From an uncultured Lachnospiraceae bacterium (GTDB lineage Bacteria > Bacillota > Clostridia > Lachnospirales > Lachnospiraceae), in the NCBI GenBank assembly GCA_910585005.1, contig CAJUCN010000017.1, positions 1-64,000 on the forward strand: 64,000 nt of DNA, given 5' to 3'. Within the stretch, counting starts at the first letter, position 1; every line of letters begins with the position of its first letter. Below are positions 9,623-18,427 of the stretch, piece by piece. Both the position numbers and the translations under genes were made by a program. The notes beneath the pieces were generated by a model. The model did no database searches and had not been told where the DNA came from. It saw only the letters and a list, made by a program, of their open reading frames with translations.

Positions 9623-11380
9623 TCAGTCTTCCATCAATGTGAGCTGGGAGATGTCTGCGTCAATAGCCATGGAATAGTTGGTGTAGTATACCACAAATCC
9701 GGGTTTGCTTCCCCCAGGTTTTTTGACATTTTTTTTCTCCGTATAGTCGATTTCTATTTTGTTTTGATTTCTGGCTTTGGAATAATAAGCAGCCAGCTTT
9801 GCAGCCTCTTCAAAAGCCCGGTCCGGAAGTTCCTTCCCATCCGTTTTGAGGATCACATGGGAACCTGGCATGCCTTTGGCATGAAACCACCAGTCACCAC
9901 CGGAAGCAAATTTGAAGGTAAGTTCATCGTTTTGGTAATTGTTTTTGCCCACATACATATGAAAACCATCACTGCCCACATAGTGGAACGGTGTGCTGGT
10001 GATCTTTATTTTTTTTGCATTTCCTTTCCGCCGTATATAGCCGCTGGAGATCAACTCTTCGCGGATCTGTGTCAGATCCTCTTCTTTCAGCGCAATATCT
10101 AAGGAAGCCTGGATGGATTCTAAATGGTCGATTTCTTCTTTTACTTCCAGGGTCAGCTTAGAAAGGGCTTCGCCGGTGCGCTTTAGTTTGCCATACTTGT
10201 CAAAGTATTTTTTGGCGTTTTCTGAAGGCGTCAGAAGGGGATCCAAGGGGATCGTAATCATTTCGTTGGTATAATAGTTTAACGCCTGGGTGGATTTGGC
10301 GCCTGCAGGGACCTGATAACCGTAAGTGTTTAAAAGTTCTCCATAGATCCGGTATTTATCCTTTTTATCCGTATCCTTTAGCTGACGGAGCTGGAGATCA
10401 TATTTTTTAACATTCCGTTCTAAAGCAGTTTGGACAATTTTGCGTAAATCCACGGATTTTTGCCGGATGCGTGTGTGGATGCTTTTTTCTGCATAATACT
10501 GTTCAAGCAAGGAACTGATAGAAGAGACAGCCTTATGATCGCTTTCTTCATACATAGTAACAGGCAGGGCGGCATATTCTGCAGGAACTTTATTTTCGTA
10601 GAAGATGACAGGGGCAAAAATGCCTTTTTCCACCTGATCCATCATTGCACTAAATTCATTGTAAAGCTTATTAAGGAGTTCAGGCCCATTTGGAGTTTCC
10701 GTAAATAGGGCGGTAGAGACATCTCCGTCCACACCGGACCGATGACAGACCTCCTGTGCAATAAACGGAGAGATGCCGGTATAAAAACTGTAAAGGGCTT
10801 TGTAAACGGGAAGCTTGGCAGCGGTTATGGTGCTTTTAAAAATCGCTTCATCGGGAGAAAGAGGATTCTTTTTTTCCTGGGTCAGGGGGATGAAATAGGT
10901 TCTCCCTGGCAGTACTTCCCGCACGGAACTGACCATACCGGAAATATGTTTGATGCTGTCAATAATGATATCGTTTTCATCCACAAAAATAATGTTGCTG
11001 TGTTTGCCCATCAGTTCAATAATCAGCCGTTTGCGTTTTAAATCGCCCATTTCATCTAAATGTTCGATATGGATCTGTAAGATGCGCTCTAACCCCGGCT
11101 GGGTGATATCTGTGATCCGCCCGTTTTGAAGATGCTTGCGAAGGAGCATACAAAATCCTGGGGCGGTCATAGGGCTTTGTTTGTTTTTGCCGGTCAGATA
11201 AACCAGCGGGAGGGATGCATTGGCGGACAAAAGAAGCTTTTGCTGTCCGGCCTGCAAGGTTTTTATTGTAAAGAGAAGTTCATCACTTTCGGGCTGGGCA
11301 ATCTTATAGATCCGCCCGCCGATCAGAGTATCCTGAAGTTCTTTTGCGATTGCTGCAACTGTTATTCCGTCAAATGCCAT
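9623..11380 (-). CDS. rqcH: RqcH (NFACT family ribosome quality control factor)
   Basis: An NFACT protein of 585 residues; older annotations call it fibronectin-binding protein FbpA. RqcH binds stalled 50S subunits and recruits tRNA-Ala to add C-terminal alanine tails that mark nascent chains for degradation. The NFACT-N domain begins MAFDGITVAAIAKEL. A long coiled coil lies around 280-430. The NFACT-R domain (about 455-570) shows FKFASGGDWWFHAKGMPGSH and the IDYTEKKNVKKP segment. Where the tRNA-contacting Asp-Arg pair is expected in the N domain, the sequence reads Glu-Arg (GLERIL). It is transcribed divergently from yicC across a region with a long inverted repeat. Confidence 0.93.
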   Translation of the reverse strand: MAFDGITVAAIAKELQDTLIGGRIYKIAQPESDELLFTIKTLQAGQQKLLLSANASLPLVYLTGKNKQSPMTAPGFCMLLRKHLQNGRITDITQPGLERILQIHIEHLDEMGDLKRKRLIIELMGKHSNIIFVDENDIIIDSIKHISGMVSSVREVLPGRTYFIPLTQEKKNPLSPDEAIFKSTITAAKLPVYKALYSFYTGISPFIAQEVCHRSGVDGDVSTALFTETPNGPELLNKLYNEFSAMMDQVEKGIFAPVIFYENKVPAEYAALPVTMYEESDHKAVSSISSLLEQYYAEKSIHTRIRQKSVDLRKIVQTALERNVKKYDLQLRQLKDTDKKDKYRIYGELLNTYGYQVPAGAKSTQALNYYTNEMITIPLDPLLTPSENAKKYFDKYGKLKRTGEALSKLTLEVKEEIDHLESIQASLDIALKEEDLTQIREELISSGYIRRKGNAKKIKITSTPFHYVGSDGFHMYVGKNNYQNDELTFKFASGGDWWFHAKGMPGSHVILKTDGKELPDRAFEEAAKLAAYYSKARNQNKIEIDYTEKKNVKKPGGSKPGFVVYYTNYSMAIDADISQLTLMED

Positions 11381-11435
11381 GATCGTACTCCTTTCCTGTT
11401 TTCTTATTATATAGCAAGTTGAGAGATCCTACAAC

Positions 11436-11508
11436 ACTATCCGTTTCGCTGATTTAGGGAAATGGCAGACATGGGTTGTAATTTTCCTAAATCAGCGAAA
11501 CGGATAGT
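11436..11508. repeat. 28-bp imperfect-free inverted repeat in the rqcH/yicC divergent spacer
   Basis: The left arm 11436-11463 pairs with the right arm 11481-11508 over 28 positions with a single G-T wobble, leaving a 17-base loop. The arms contain CCGTTTCGCTGATTTAGG and its complement. The stem is far longer than the terminators elsewhere in the window and has no T-run, so it looks more like a palindromic mobile repeat (MITE- or REP-like) or a structured control element between the two divergent genes. Confidence 0.85.
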
Positions 11509-11527
11509 TAGGAATGATCGCTCACGC

Positions 11528-11556
11528 TTGACGTTTTTTGGAAATTCGCCTATAAT
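11528..11556 (+). promoter_or_regulatory. Consensus sigma-A promoter for yicC-remA-gmk-rpoZ
   Basis: TTGACG (11528-11533), a 17-base spacer and a perfect TATAAT (11551-11556), 36 bases before the yicC start codon. Confidence 0.8.
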
Positions 11557-11591
11557 GTAATGAAGGTATGTACAAAAGTGGGAGGTTTGCC

Positions 11592-12470
11592 ATGATTAAG
11601 AGCATGACGGGGTTTGGCAGATGTGAGGTACAAGAAGCCCAGCGCAAGATTACGATAGAAATGAAATCAGTGAACCACAGGTATCTGGATGTAAATATTA
11701 AGATGCCCAAGAAGCTGAATTTTTTTGAAGCGGCAATCAGGAATGAACTAAAAAATTATATCCAAAGAGGCAAGGTGGATGTTTTTATTTCTTATGAAGA
11801 TTATACAGAAACCAATGTTTGTGTGAAATACAACAAAGAACTTGCGGCGGAGTACATGGAGTATTTAAAACAGATGGCGGAAGACTTTTCTTTGGATAAT
11901 GACGTAAGGGTCTCTACTTTGTCCAGATATCCGGAAGTGTTTTCCATGGAAGAACAGACAGTGGATGAGGAACAGCTCTGGCAGCTTTTAGACCGTGCAA
12001 TCAAAGGGGCAGCCCAAGGGTTTGTGGATACAAGGATTAAAGAAGGGGAACACCTGAAAGAAGATCTGCTGGCGAAACTGGACGGGATGCTTGACCATGT
12101 GGATTTCATTACGGAGCGTTCTCCGCAGATTATAGCAGAGTACAGGCAAAAGCTGGAAGAGAAAGTAAAAGATCTGTTAGAAGATGTAAAGATTGATGAG
12201 AACAGGCTTTTAACAGAAGTGACGATCTTTGCAGACAGAGTCTGTGTAGATGAAGAACTGGTAAGGCTTCGCAGCCATATTGAATCTACCAGGGATACGC
12301 TGCTTGCGGGAGGAAGCATTGGAAGAAAGCTTGATTTTATAGCACAGGAGATGAACCGGGAGGCGAATACGATCTTATCAAAGGCAAGCGATCTGGAGAT
12401 CTCTAACCGGGGCATTGAACTGAAAACGGAAATTGAAAAGGTAAGAGAACAGATCCAGAATATTGAGTAG
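11592..12470 (+). CDS. yicC: YicC family endoribonuclease
   Basis: A YicC-type protein of 292 residues, the normal family length. The N-terminal domain begins with the signature MIKSMTGFGR and contains SVNHRYLDVNIKMPK; the C-terminal DUF1732 region holds RLRSHIESTRDTL and GRKLDFIAQEMNREANTI. YicC proteins are reported to be endoribonucleases that affect RNA turnover and growth under stress. The start at 11592 has GGGAGG 7 bases upstream. It is the first gene of an operon whose order (yicC, remA, gmk, rpoZ) is conserved in many Clostridia, behind a consensus promoter. Confidence 0.95.
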   Translation: MIKSMTGFGRCEVQEAQRKITIEMKSVNHRYLDVNIKMPKKLNFFEAAIRNELKNYIQRGKVDVFISYEDYTETNVCVKYNKELAAEYMEYLKQMAEDFSLDNDVRVSTLSRYPEVFSMEEQTVDEEQLWQLLDRAIKGAAQGFVDTRIKEGEHLKEDLLAKLDGMLDHVDFITERSPQIIAEYRQKLEEKVKDLLEDVKIDENRLLTEVTIFADRVCVDEELVRLRSHIESTRDTLLAGGSIGRKLDFIAQEMNREANTILSKASDLEISNRGIELKTEIEKVREQIQNIE

Positions 12471-12479
12471 AGGTATCTT

Positions 12480-12740
12480 GTGAATAAATTAATTCATATC
12501 GGGTTTGGCAATATTGTCAATTCCGGGAAGATCATAGCGATTGTAAGTCCTGACTCAGCGCCAGTTAAGCGGCTGGTGCAGAAGGCAAAAGAGGATGGGA
12601 CGGCTATTGATGCTACGCAGGGGAGAAAAACGAAAGCCGTGCTTGTTATGGAAAACAGCCAGCTTGTACTTTCGGCACTTTTACCGGAGACAATCGCACA
12701 GCGGGCACAGGCGGAAAGCAGAGATGATGATGAAACGTAA
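12480..12740 (+). CDS. remA: RemA family DNA-binding regulator (DUF370)
   Basis: An 86-residue protein of the RemA family, starting at a GTG codon (12480): residues NKLIHIGFGNIV and the stretch KRLVQKAKEDGTAIDATQGR are the family signatures. In Bacillus subtilis, RemA is a DNA-binding activator of biofilm matrix operons. The gene sits 9 bases after yicC and its 3' end overlaps the start of gmk, so translation is probably coupled. It retains the arginine and lysine residues expected to face DNA, but its targets in this organism are unknown. Confidence 0.93.
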   Translation: MNKLIHIGFGNIVNSGKIIAIVSPDSAPVKRLVQKAKEDGTAIDATQGRKTKAVLVMENSQLVLSALLPETIAQRAQAESRDDDET

Positions 12741-13353
12741 AGGAATATTGATCGTAGTTTCGGGTTTCTCTGGGGCGGGAAAAGGCACTCTCATGAAACA
12801 GCTTGTACATTCTTATGACAATTATGCACTATCTGTTTCTATGACAACGAGGGGGCCAAGGCCTGGTGAGGAAGAGGGAAGAGAATATTTTTTTGTCAGC
12901 AGGGAAAAATTTGAGGAAACGATTGCGGCGGACGGTCTGATTGAGTATGCATGTTATTGTGAAAATTATTATGGAACACCCAGGGGGTATGTAGAAAAAC
13001 AGCTTGAAAAAGGCCGTGATGTAATCCTGGAAATTGAAATCCAGGGCGCCTTGAAAGTAAAAGAAAAATTTCCTACCGCATTACTTCTTTTTGTGATGCC
13101 GCCCAATGCAGCGGAGCTAAGAAGACGGCTTATGGGCAGAGGCACAGAAAGCATGGAAGTGATTGAAAAACGGTTAAAACGTGCGTCAGAGGAGGCGGAG
13201 GGCATTGAGGAGTATGACTATATCATTATCAATGACCGTCTTGAGGAATGTGTTCCTCAGATGCATGCATTGATTCAGGCGGCCCACGATACACCCTCCA
13301 GAAATTTGGAGTTTATAGAAAATATGAGAAGAGAGCTGGAAGCTTATAAATAA
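12724..13353 (+). CDS. gmk: Guanylate kinase
   Basis: Phosphorylates GMP to GDP with ATP. The P-loop GFSGAGKGT is at about residues 14-22, followed by the GMP-binding segment SMTTRGPRPGEEEGREYFFVS and the conserved EIEIQGA (Walker B region). The length of 209 residues is normal. Three in-frame ATG codons (12724, 12727, 12730) overlap the end of remA and none has a strong ribosome site, so coupling to remA translation is likely; the first is used here. It is followed 23 bases later by rpoZ, the standard pairing. Confidence 0.96.
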   Translation: MMMKRKGILIVVSGFSGAGKGTLMKQLVHSYDNYALSVSMTTRGPRPGEEEGREYFFVSREKFEETIAADGLIEYACYCENYYGTPRGYVEKQLEKGRDVILEIEIQGALKVKEKFPTALLLFVMPPNAAELRRRLMGRGTESMEVIEKRLKRASEEAEGIEEYDYIIINDRLEECVPQMHALIQAAHDTPSRNLEFIENMRRELEAYK

Positions 13354-13376
13354 GCTTTTGAGGAAAGGAGTTAAAC

Positions 13377-13613
13377 ATGTTACATCCATCTTATTCAGAC
13401 TTAATGAAAGTAGTTAATAGTGAAGTGGAACCAGGTGAGGCGCCGGTTGTAAACAGCAGGTATTCCATTGTTATGGCTACATCCAAAAGGGCAAGGCAGT
13501 TAATCTCTGGCAAGGATCCACTGGTAAAAACTAAAAATGCAACGAAGCCATTGTCTGTTGCCGTGGAAGAGCTTAACCAAGGCAAAATTAAGATTCTTTC
13601 AGATGAGGATTGA
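13377..13613 (+). CDS. rpoZ: RNA polymerase omega subunit
   Basis: A 78-residue omega subunit that helps fold and stabilise beta-prime. The family core is visible as NSRYSIVMATSKRARQL, then KPLSVAVEELNQGKI. A GGAAAGGAG ribosome site lies 7 bases before the ATG. It is the last gene of the yicC operon; a hairpin terminator follows after 27 bases. Confidence 0.95.
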   Translation: MLHPSYSDLMKVVNSEVEPGEAPVVNSRYSIVMATSKRARQLISGKDPLVKTKNATKPLSVAVEELNQGKIKILSDED

Positions 13614-13640
13614 TTTACTGACAATGTTTACAGGCAGAAG

Positions 13641-13666
13641 ACCCCGTAGCATACTACGGGGTATTT
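13641..13666 (+). terminator. Terminator after rpoZ
   Basis: ACCCCGTAG (13641-13649) and CTACGGGGT (13654-13662) form a perfect 9-bp stem with a 4-base loop, followed by ATTT. The T-run is short. Confidence 0.7.
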
Positions 13667-13691
13667 AACTGTTTGGGATGAAAGGGAATAA

Positions 13692-15017
13692 ATGAAAATA
13701 CTTTTTATTTCATTAGGCTGTGACAAAAATCTTGTGGATTCGGAGATCATGCTTGGCATGCTGGCGCAGAAAGGGTATCTGTTTACCGATGATGAAAAGG
13801 AAGCGGAAGTGGTGGTAATCAACACTTGCTGTTTCATTAACGATGCTAAGGAAGAAAGCATTCAAACGATTCTTGACATGGCGGAACGAAAAAAGGAAGG
13901 GCAGCTAAAGGCATTGATTGTTACCGGATGCCTGGCCCAGAGATATTATGACGAGATACAAAAGGAAATTCCGGAGGTAGATGCAGTTGTTGGTACCACA
14001 GCCATAGATTCCATTGTGGAAACTTTGGAGAGCGTTCTGGCAGGAAAAGGCACAAACCATAGGGAAAACATCCATAGGCCAGTGCACGGAAACCAAAAGC
14101 GTATAGTCACAACAGGCGGATATTATGCCTATCTTAAAATTGCGGAAGGTTGTAATAAGCGCTGCACATATTGTATTATTCCGAAGATCAGGGGAAACTA
14201 CCGGAGCATTCCTATGGAAGAGCTGCTTAAGGAGGCACAGACTTTAGTGGATGGGGGCGTGAGAGAACTGATTTTGGTGGCCCAGGAGACGACTCTTTAT
14301 GGGACGGATTTGTATGATGAAAAGGCGCTTCCACAGTTGCTTAGGGCATTATGCAAGATTGAAGGGCTTTCCTGGATCAGGCTTTTATATTGTTATCCGG
14401 AAGAAATTACAGATGAACTGATCCAGGTGATCAAATGTGAAAAAAAGATATGCCATTATCTGGATATTCCGGTACAAAGTGGGAGCGATAGGGTCTTAAG
14501 GAGGATGGGCAGGCGCACAGACAGCCGTCAGATCAGCAAGATGATCCATCATCTCAGGGAGGAGATACCGGATATTTGCATCAGGACTACTCTGATAACG
14601 GGATTTCCGGGGGAGACACAAGAGGATCATGAGGATACCATGGATTTTGTGAATGATATGGAATTTGACCGGCTCGGTGTGTTTACTTATTCGCCGGAAG
14701 AGGGGACGCCAGCGGCAGAAATGCCAGATCAGATCACCGAGGAAGTCAAGCAGCTTCGCTGGGATGAGATCATGGAGCTCCAGCAGGAAATTGCGTTTGA
14801 CCTTGCGGAAGATATGGTTGGAAAAAGCCTGGAGGCGATGATAGAAGGGAAGATGCCGGAGGAGAATGTGTATGTTGCCCGTACCTACAAAGATGCCCCC
14901 GGTGTGGATGGCTATCTTTTTATCCATACAGACAGGCTGCTTCTTAGTGGGGATTTGGTCAAGGTTACTATCACTGGTTCTAATGAATATGACTTGATTG
15001 GTGAGATTACTGCTTAG
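13692..15017 (+). CDS. rimO: Ribosomal protein S12 Asp methylthiotransferase
   Basis: A radical SAM methylthiotransferase of 441 residues that adds a methylthio group to a conserved aspartate of ribosomal protein S12. The N-terminal UPF0004 domain starts ILFISLGCDKNLVDSEIM and contributes three cysteines (SLGC, NTCCF, TGCLAQ) for the auxiliary cluster. The radical SAM motif CNKRCTYC lies near residue 155, and a TRAM domain ends the protein (VYVARTYKDAP to the C-terminus). The LGCDKNLVDSE start separates RimO from MiaB. It leads a short operon with pgsA and cinA. Confidence 0.95.
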   Translation: MKILFISLGCDKNLVDSEIMLGMLAQKGYLFTDDEKEAEVVVINTCCFINDAKEESIQTILDMAERKKEGQLKALIVTGCLAQRYYDEIQKEIPEVDAVVGTTAIDSIVETLESVLAGKGTNHRENIHRPVHGNQKRIVTTGGYYAYLKIAEGCNKRCTYCIIPKIRGNYRSIPMEELLKEAQTLVDGGVRELILVAQETTLYGTDLYDEKALPQLLRALCKIEGLSWIRLLYCYPEEITDELIQVIKCEKKICHYLDIPVQSGSDRVLRRMGRRTDSRQISKMIHHLREEIPDICIRTTLITGFPGETQEDHEDTMDFVNDMEFDRLGVFTYSPEEGTPAAEMPDQITEEVKQLRWDEIMELQQEIAFDLAEDMVGKSLEAMIEGKMPEENVYVARTYKDAPGVDGYLFIHTDRLLLSGDLVKVTITGSNEYDLIGEITA

Positions 15018-15038
15018 ACGAGCAAAGGGAGGTTAAAA

Positions 15039-15572
15039 ATGAATTTACCAAACAAATTGACAATGCTGCGGGTATTTATGATTCCGTTTTTTATCGTGTT
15101 TCTTTTGATCCCGGTTACGCCATATGATAAATGGATTGCGCTTGCTATTTTTATTTTGGCTAGTCTGACAGATCTTTTGGATGGAAAGATCGCCAGAAAG
15201 TATCATCTGGTCACGAATTTTGGAAAGTTTATGGATCCTCTTGCAGATAAGCTTCTTGTATGCGCTGCATTGATTTGTCTGATCGAATTGAATAAGATTC
15301 CAGCATGGATGGTTATTATTATTATTGCAAGGGAATTTATCATCAGCGGTTTTCGTCTGGTGGCTTCCGATAATGGGGTGGTCATTGCGGCAAGTTACTG
15401 GGGAAAATTTAAGACTACTTTTCAAATGGTTGCAGTCTGCCTGCTGATAGCGGACGTGGAGGCTCTTTCGCTTGTCACGCAGATCGTTCTTTGGATCGCC
15501 GTGATTCTCACCGTTGTGTCCCTGGTAGATTACCTGGTAAAAAACAAAGATGTTATGAAGGAAAAGAAATAG
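15039..15572 (+). CDS. pgsA: CDP-diacylglycerol-glycerol-3-phosphate 3-phosphatidyltransferase
   Basis: An integral membrane enzyme of 177 residues that makes phosphatidylglycerol phosphate, the committed step to phosphatidylglycerol and cardiolipin. The CDP-alcohol phosphatidyltransferase signature D-G-x2-A-R-x8-G-x3-D-x3-D is visible in the segment from DLLDGKIARK to FGKFMDPLADK. About five hydrophobic segments are present. It has GGGAGG upstream and is followed after one base by cinA, so the two are cotranscribed. Confidence 0.95.
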   Translation: MNLPNKLTMLRVFMIPFFIVFLLIPVTPYDKWIALAIFILASLTDLLDGKIARKYHLVTNFGKFMDPLADKLLVCAALICLIELNKIPAWMVIIIIAREFIISGFRLVASDNGVVIAASYWGKFKTTFQMVAVCLLIADVEALSLVTQIVLWIAVILTVVSLVDYLVKNKDVMKEKK

Positions 15573-15573
15573 T

Positions 15574-16053
15574 ATGAAACAGGAACAGTCATTGGAGGAA
15601 CAGGTGGTTTCCCTGCTCAAAGAAAAACATATGCAGGTATCTTTTGCAGAGTCCTGTACAGGCGGGCTTTTATCCGGAAGACTGGTAAATGTATCCGGAG
15701 TTTCAGATGTTTTCAAGGAAAGTTATGTAACTTACGGAAATGAGGCAAAGCAGGGACTTTTAGGAGTGTCAAACCAGGCATTGCAGGATTATGGGGCTGT
15801 GAGCAGGCAGGTGGCGGAACAAATGGTTAAAGGGACAGCCAAACGCTCCGGTGCACAGGCGGCAGTCGCGGTCACCGGGATTGCAGGGCCGGAAGGGGGA
15901 ACTTATTTAAAACCAGTAGGGCTGGTGTATATCGGCTGTCTGGTAAATGGGGAAGTGACAGTAACGGAAAATCATTTTGAGGGCAACAGGGCGGAAGTAA
16001 GAGCCCAAACAGTAGAGGCGGCTTTGACACTTCTTTTAGACTGCCTTTCGTGA
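15574..16053 (+). CDS. cinA: Nicotinamide-nucleotide amidohydrolase (CinA C-terminal domain, PncC type)
   Basis: A 159-residue stand-alone CinA_C domain protein. PncC deamidates nicotinamide mononucleotide to nicotinate mononucleotide in NAD salvage. The family markers are the nucleophile segment SFAESCTGGLLSGRL (about residues 23-37), YVTYGNEAK and TGIAGPEGG. The N-terminal MoCF-like domain of full-length CinA is absent, which is common. It begins one base after pgsA, and recA follows one gene later, matching the cinA-recA neighbourhood of many bacteria. Confidence 0.92.
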   Translation: MKQEQSLEEQVVSLLKEKHMQVSFAESCTGGLLSGRLVNVSGVSDVFKESYVTYGNEAKQGLLGVSNQALQDYGAVSRQVAEQMVKGTAKRSGAQAAVAVTGIAGPEGGTYLKPVGLVYIGCLVNGEVTVTENHFEGNRAEVRAQTVEAALTLLLDCLS

Positions 16054-16080
16054 ACAAGTGTGTGGGGGAGGAGAAGGGAT

Positions 16081-17040
16081 ATGAAGAACAAATGGAGTCC
16101 GGGTAAGATCGTAGGTATCGTTTTTGGCGTAACTGGGGCTGTGTTCGTACTGATCCTTTCACTGTATGCCAGTATGAGGCAGATGACGAGGAACATACGG
16201 TTTCTTGACATCGCTCTTGGCGGTGCAGAGGAAGAAAACAGGGATGAGGAACCAGATGAGCGCACGGATATCTTTGGCGATCAGGAGGAACCAGATTGGA
16301 AAGAAGAATGGCCGGAGGAAGACTGGCTTAAGGAACAGGAGCCAGATGAAATAGAGCAGTGGGAGGATGAGCCTTTTCTCTATGATTACCCCCAGGAATA
16401 CGACGGGGAATATTATGAATTCCACGATGAAATAAGAAATGATCTGTCTTATCAAGTGCGTAAGGAGAGGTTTGCCGACTTTGCACCGGAGAGCGTCAAT
16501 GTTATGGCTGGCGGAGAATATATTAAGGTCATTTGCACGGATAAAGAGAAAGAAAAAAGGATCAATAACGCTCTCTTCCAGGAAATTGATGAAGTGTATG
16601 ATTATATTGCCCAGGTAGATCAAGAAATTGATGACGAGCTATTTCTTATGTATGAGGTAAACTGCTATGTGGCCTATATGGATGCAGATGTTTTAAGCGT
16701 TGCTTATGTGGAATATGGGTACCTGGATGATGAAAGGTTCGATAGCTGTGTGATCTCGGTCAACATTGATATGGAAAGCGGTTTTTCTATGACAAACTCA
16801 CAAATTTTACAGATAGATGATGAGTTTGCGATAGATTTCAGGGAGAGAACCATAAGACAGAATGGGGAAAATGACAATCTTGACTACTATACGGATCAGG
16901 AGATCACGGAACTGTTAAACGATGAGGATTCTCTAATCATATTTTACACGCCTCTTGGCATGGAGGTAGGGTTCAATTACTATTTTGGGTGGGTGACTGT
17001 CACTTATACAGATTACAAAAGGTATGTAAATCCTTTATAA
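16081..17040 (+). CDS. Membrane-anchored acidic protein, unknown function
   Basis: A 319-residue protein not recognised as any named family. One N-terminal membrane segment (about 7-30, rich in I, V, F, L) follows a basic start, so the rest is probably outside the cell. Residues about 45-115 are strongly acidic with repeated EEDW, DEPF and EYDGEYYEF-like runs. The C-terminal half (about 130-319) looks globular, with alternating aromatic strands, and resembles an extracellular sensor or anti-sigma-like output domain only in a general way. GGAGGAG precedes the ATG. It lies between cinA and recA. Confidence 0.75.
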   Translation: MKNKWSPGKIVGIVFGVTGAVFVLILSLYASMRQMTRNIRFLDIALGGAEEENRDEEPDERTDIFGDQEEPDWKEEWPEEDWLKEQEPDEIEQWEDEPFLYDYPQEYDGEYYEFHDEIRNDLSYQVRKERFADFAPESVNVMAGGEYIKVICTDKEKEKRINNALFQEIDEVYDYIAQVDQEIDDELFLMYEVNCYVAYMDADVLSVAYVEYGYLDDERFDSCVISVNIDMESGFSMTNSQILQIDDEFAIDFRERTIRQNGENDNLDYYTDQEITELLNDEDSLIIFYTPLGMEVGFNYYFGWVTVTYTDYKRYVNPL

Positions 17041-17248
17041 TAAACAGTTGTCAAAAAGTTTTGAGTATGTTACTCTGATTAAAGATATCACGCTGCTGCC
17101 GTTTTGGCAGCAGCTCCATTTCTCTGTATTGCATATCCGGCATTTTCTGCCAAACATTCAGAGTGAAATAAGGAAAGAAAGGGGAAGGTGCCATTGAGAG
17201 AGTTTTATTGGACACAGAAGATGATATAATTATTTTGTAAGCAAAAGA
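17041..17248 (+). terminator. Spacer before recA with a perfect hairpin at 17092-17114
   Basis: GCTGCTGCC (17092-17100), a five-base loop and GGCAGCAGC (17106-17114) form a perfect 9-bp stem, but no strong T-run follows. It probably ends transcripts from the cinA side before the recA promoter. Nothing else is recognised in this stretch. Confidence 0.55.
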
Positions 17249-17296
17249 TTGACAAAAACGAACGTTTGTTTTATAGTAATTAAGAACAAATGTTCT
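17249..17296 (+). promoter_or_regulatory. recA promoter with LexA (SOS) box
   Basis: TTGACA (17249-17254) and TATAGT (17272-17277) are 17 bases apart. A palindromic Firmicute SOS box, GAAC-N4-GTTC, lies at 17284-17295, just downstream of the -10 element. A second CGAAC half-site (17259-17263) followed by GTTTG lies in the promoter spacer. The arrangement predicts LexA repression of recA. Confidence 0.88.
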
Positions 17297-17344
17297 CATA
17301 CCCACGCTGCACTAGCTGCAGTAGATCAAAAGGAGAAATTATTT

Positions 17345-18406
17345 ATGGTTAAGGAAGAAAAATTAAAAGCGTTGGATGCTGCACTTGGGCAGATTGAGAA
17401 ACAGTTTGGAAAGGGCGCGGTAATGAAGCTGGGGGATTCCTCTGCACATATGAATGTGGAAACCATTCCTACAGGTTCTTTAAGCCTGGATATCGCTCTT
17501 GGCCTTGGCGGAATCCCTAAGGGAAGGATTATTGAAATATATGGACCGGAATCCAGTGGTAAGACTACCGTCACTCTTCATATGATTGCGGAAGTTCAAA
17601 AAAGGGGTGGGATTGCCGGCTTTATCGATGCGGAACATGCACTGGATCCGGTTTATGCGAAGAATATTGGGGTAGACGTTGATAATTTGTACATATCCCA
17701 GCCGGATAACGGGGAACAGGCGTTGGAGATTACGGAAACAATGGTACGTTCCGGCGCCATTGATATTGTCGTTGTGGACTCTGTTGCGGCATTGGTTCCC
17801 AAAGCAGAGATTGATGGGGATATGGGGGATTCCCATGTGGGGCTGCAGGCGAGACTGATGTCACAGGCGCTCCGCAAACTTACTGCAGTGATCAGCAAGT
17901 CCAATTGTACCGTGATATTTATCAATCAGCTTCGTGAGAAAGTCGGGGTTATGTTTGGAAGCCCGGAGACGACTACCGGCGGCCGTGCACTGAAATTTTA
18001 TTCATCGGTAAGGCTTGATGTGCGGAGGATTGAAACATTAAAGCAAAGCGGTGATATGATTGGAAACAGGACCAGGGTAAAAGTGGTCAAAAATAAGATT
18101 GCGCCCCCTTTCAAGGAAGCCGAGTTTGATATTATTTTTGGTGAGGGGATTTCAGCAGTGGGAGATATCATTGATTTGGCGGCAAGCGTTAATATTGTCA
18201 ACAAAAGTGGTGCATGGTATGCTTATGAAGGCAATAAAATCGGCCAGGGACGTGAGAATGCGAAGCAGTATTTAAGAGATAATCCTGCTATGTTGGAAGA
18301 GATAGAAAAGAAGGTACGGGCTCATTATGGGTTGCAGGGCGGTGAGGTAAAAGAGAATGCGGGCGATGAGGCAGGCAGCGGCAAGAAGTCAAAAGCAGAC
18401 TCATAA
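17345..18406 (+). CDS. recA: Recombinase RecA
   Basis: The ATP-dependent strand-exchange protein of homologous recombination and co-protease for LexA cleavage; 353 residues. The Walker A box GPESSGKT is at residues 67-74, the Walker B segment [10 protein letters not shown] near 140, and the L2/DNA-binding region contains [20 protein letters not shown]. The start at 17345 follows AAGGAGAAA; the longer open frame reaches back through the promoter and is rejected. An SOS box lies about 50 bases upstream. recX follows 21 bases downstream, the standard regulator pairing. Confidence 0.98.
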   Translation: MVKEEKLKALDAALGQIEKQFGKGAVMKLGDSSAHMNVETIPTGSLSLDIALGLGGIPKGRIIEIYGPESSGKTTVTLHMIAEVQKRGGIAGFIDAEHALDPVYAKNIGVDVDNLYISQPDNGEQALEITETMVRSGAIDIVVVDSVAALVPKAEIDGDMGDSHVGLQARLMSQALRKLTAVISKSNCTVIFINQLREKVGVMFGSPETTTGGRALKFYSSVRLDVRRIETLKQSGDMIGNRTRVKVVKNKIAPPFKEAEFDIIFGEGISAVGDIIDLAASVNIVNKSGAWYAYEGNKIGQGRENAKQYLRDNPAMLEEIEKKVRAHYGLQGGEVKENAGDEAGSGKKSKADS

Positions 18407-18427
18407 AGGTTTGGCAGTAAGGCAGGA

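Noticed and set aside
11801..12415. 204-residue minus-strand frame opposite yicC
   Set aside because: Serine-rich shadow frame of a conserved gene.
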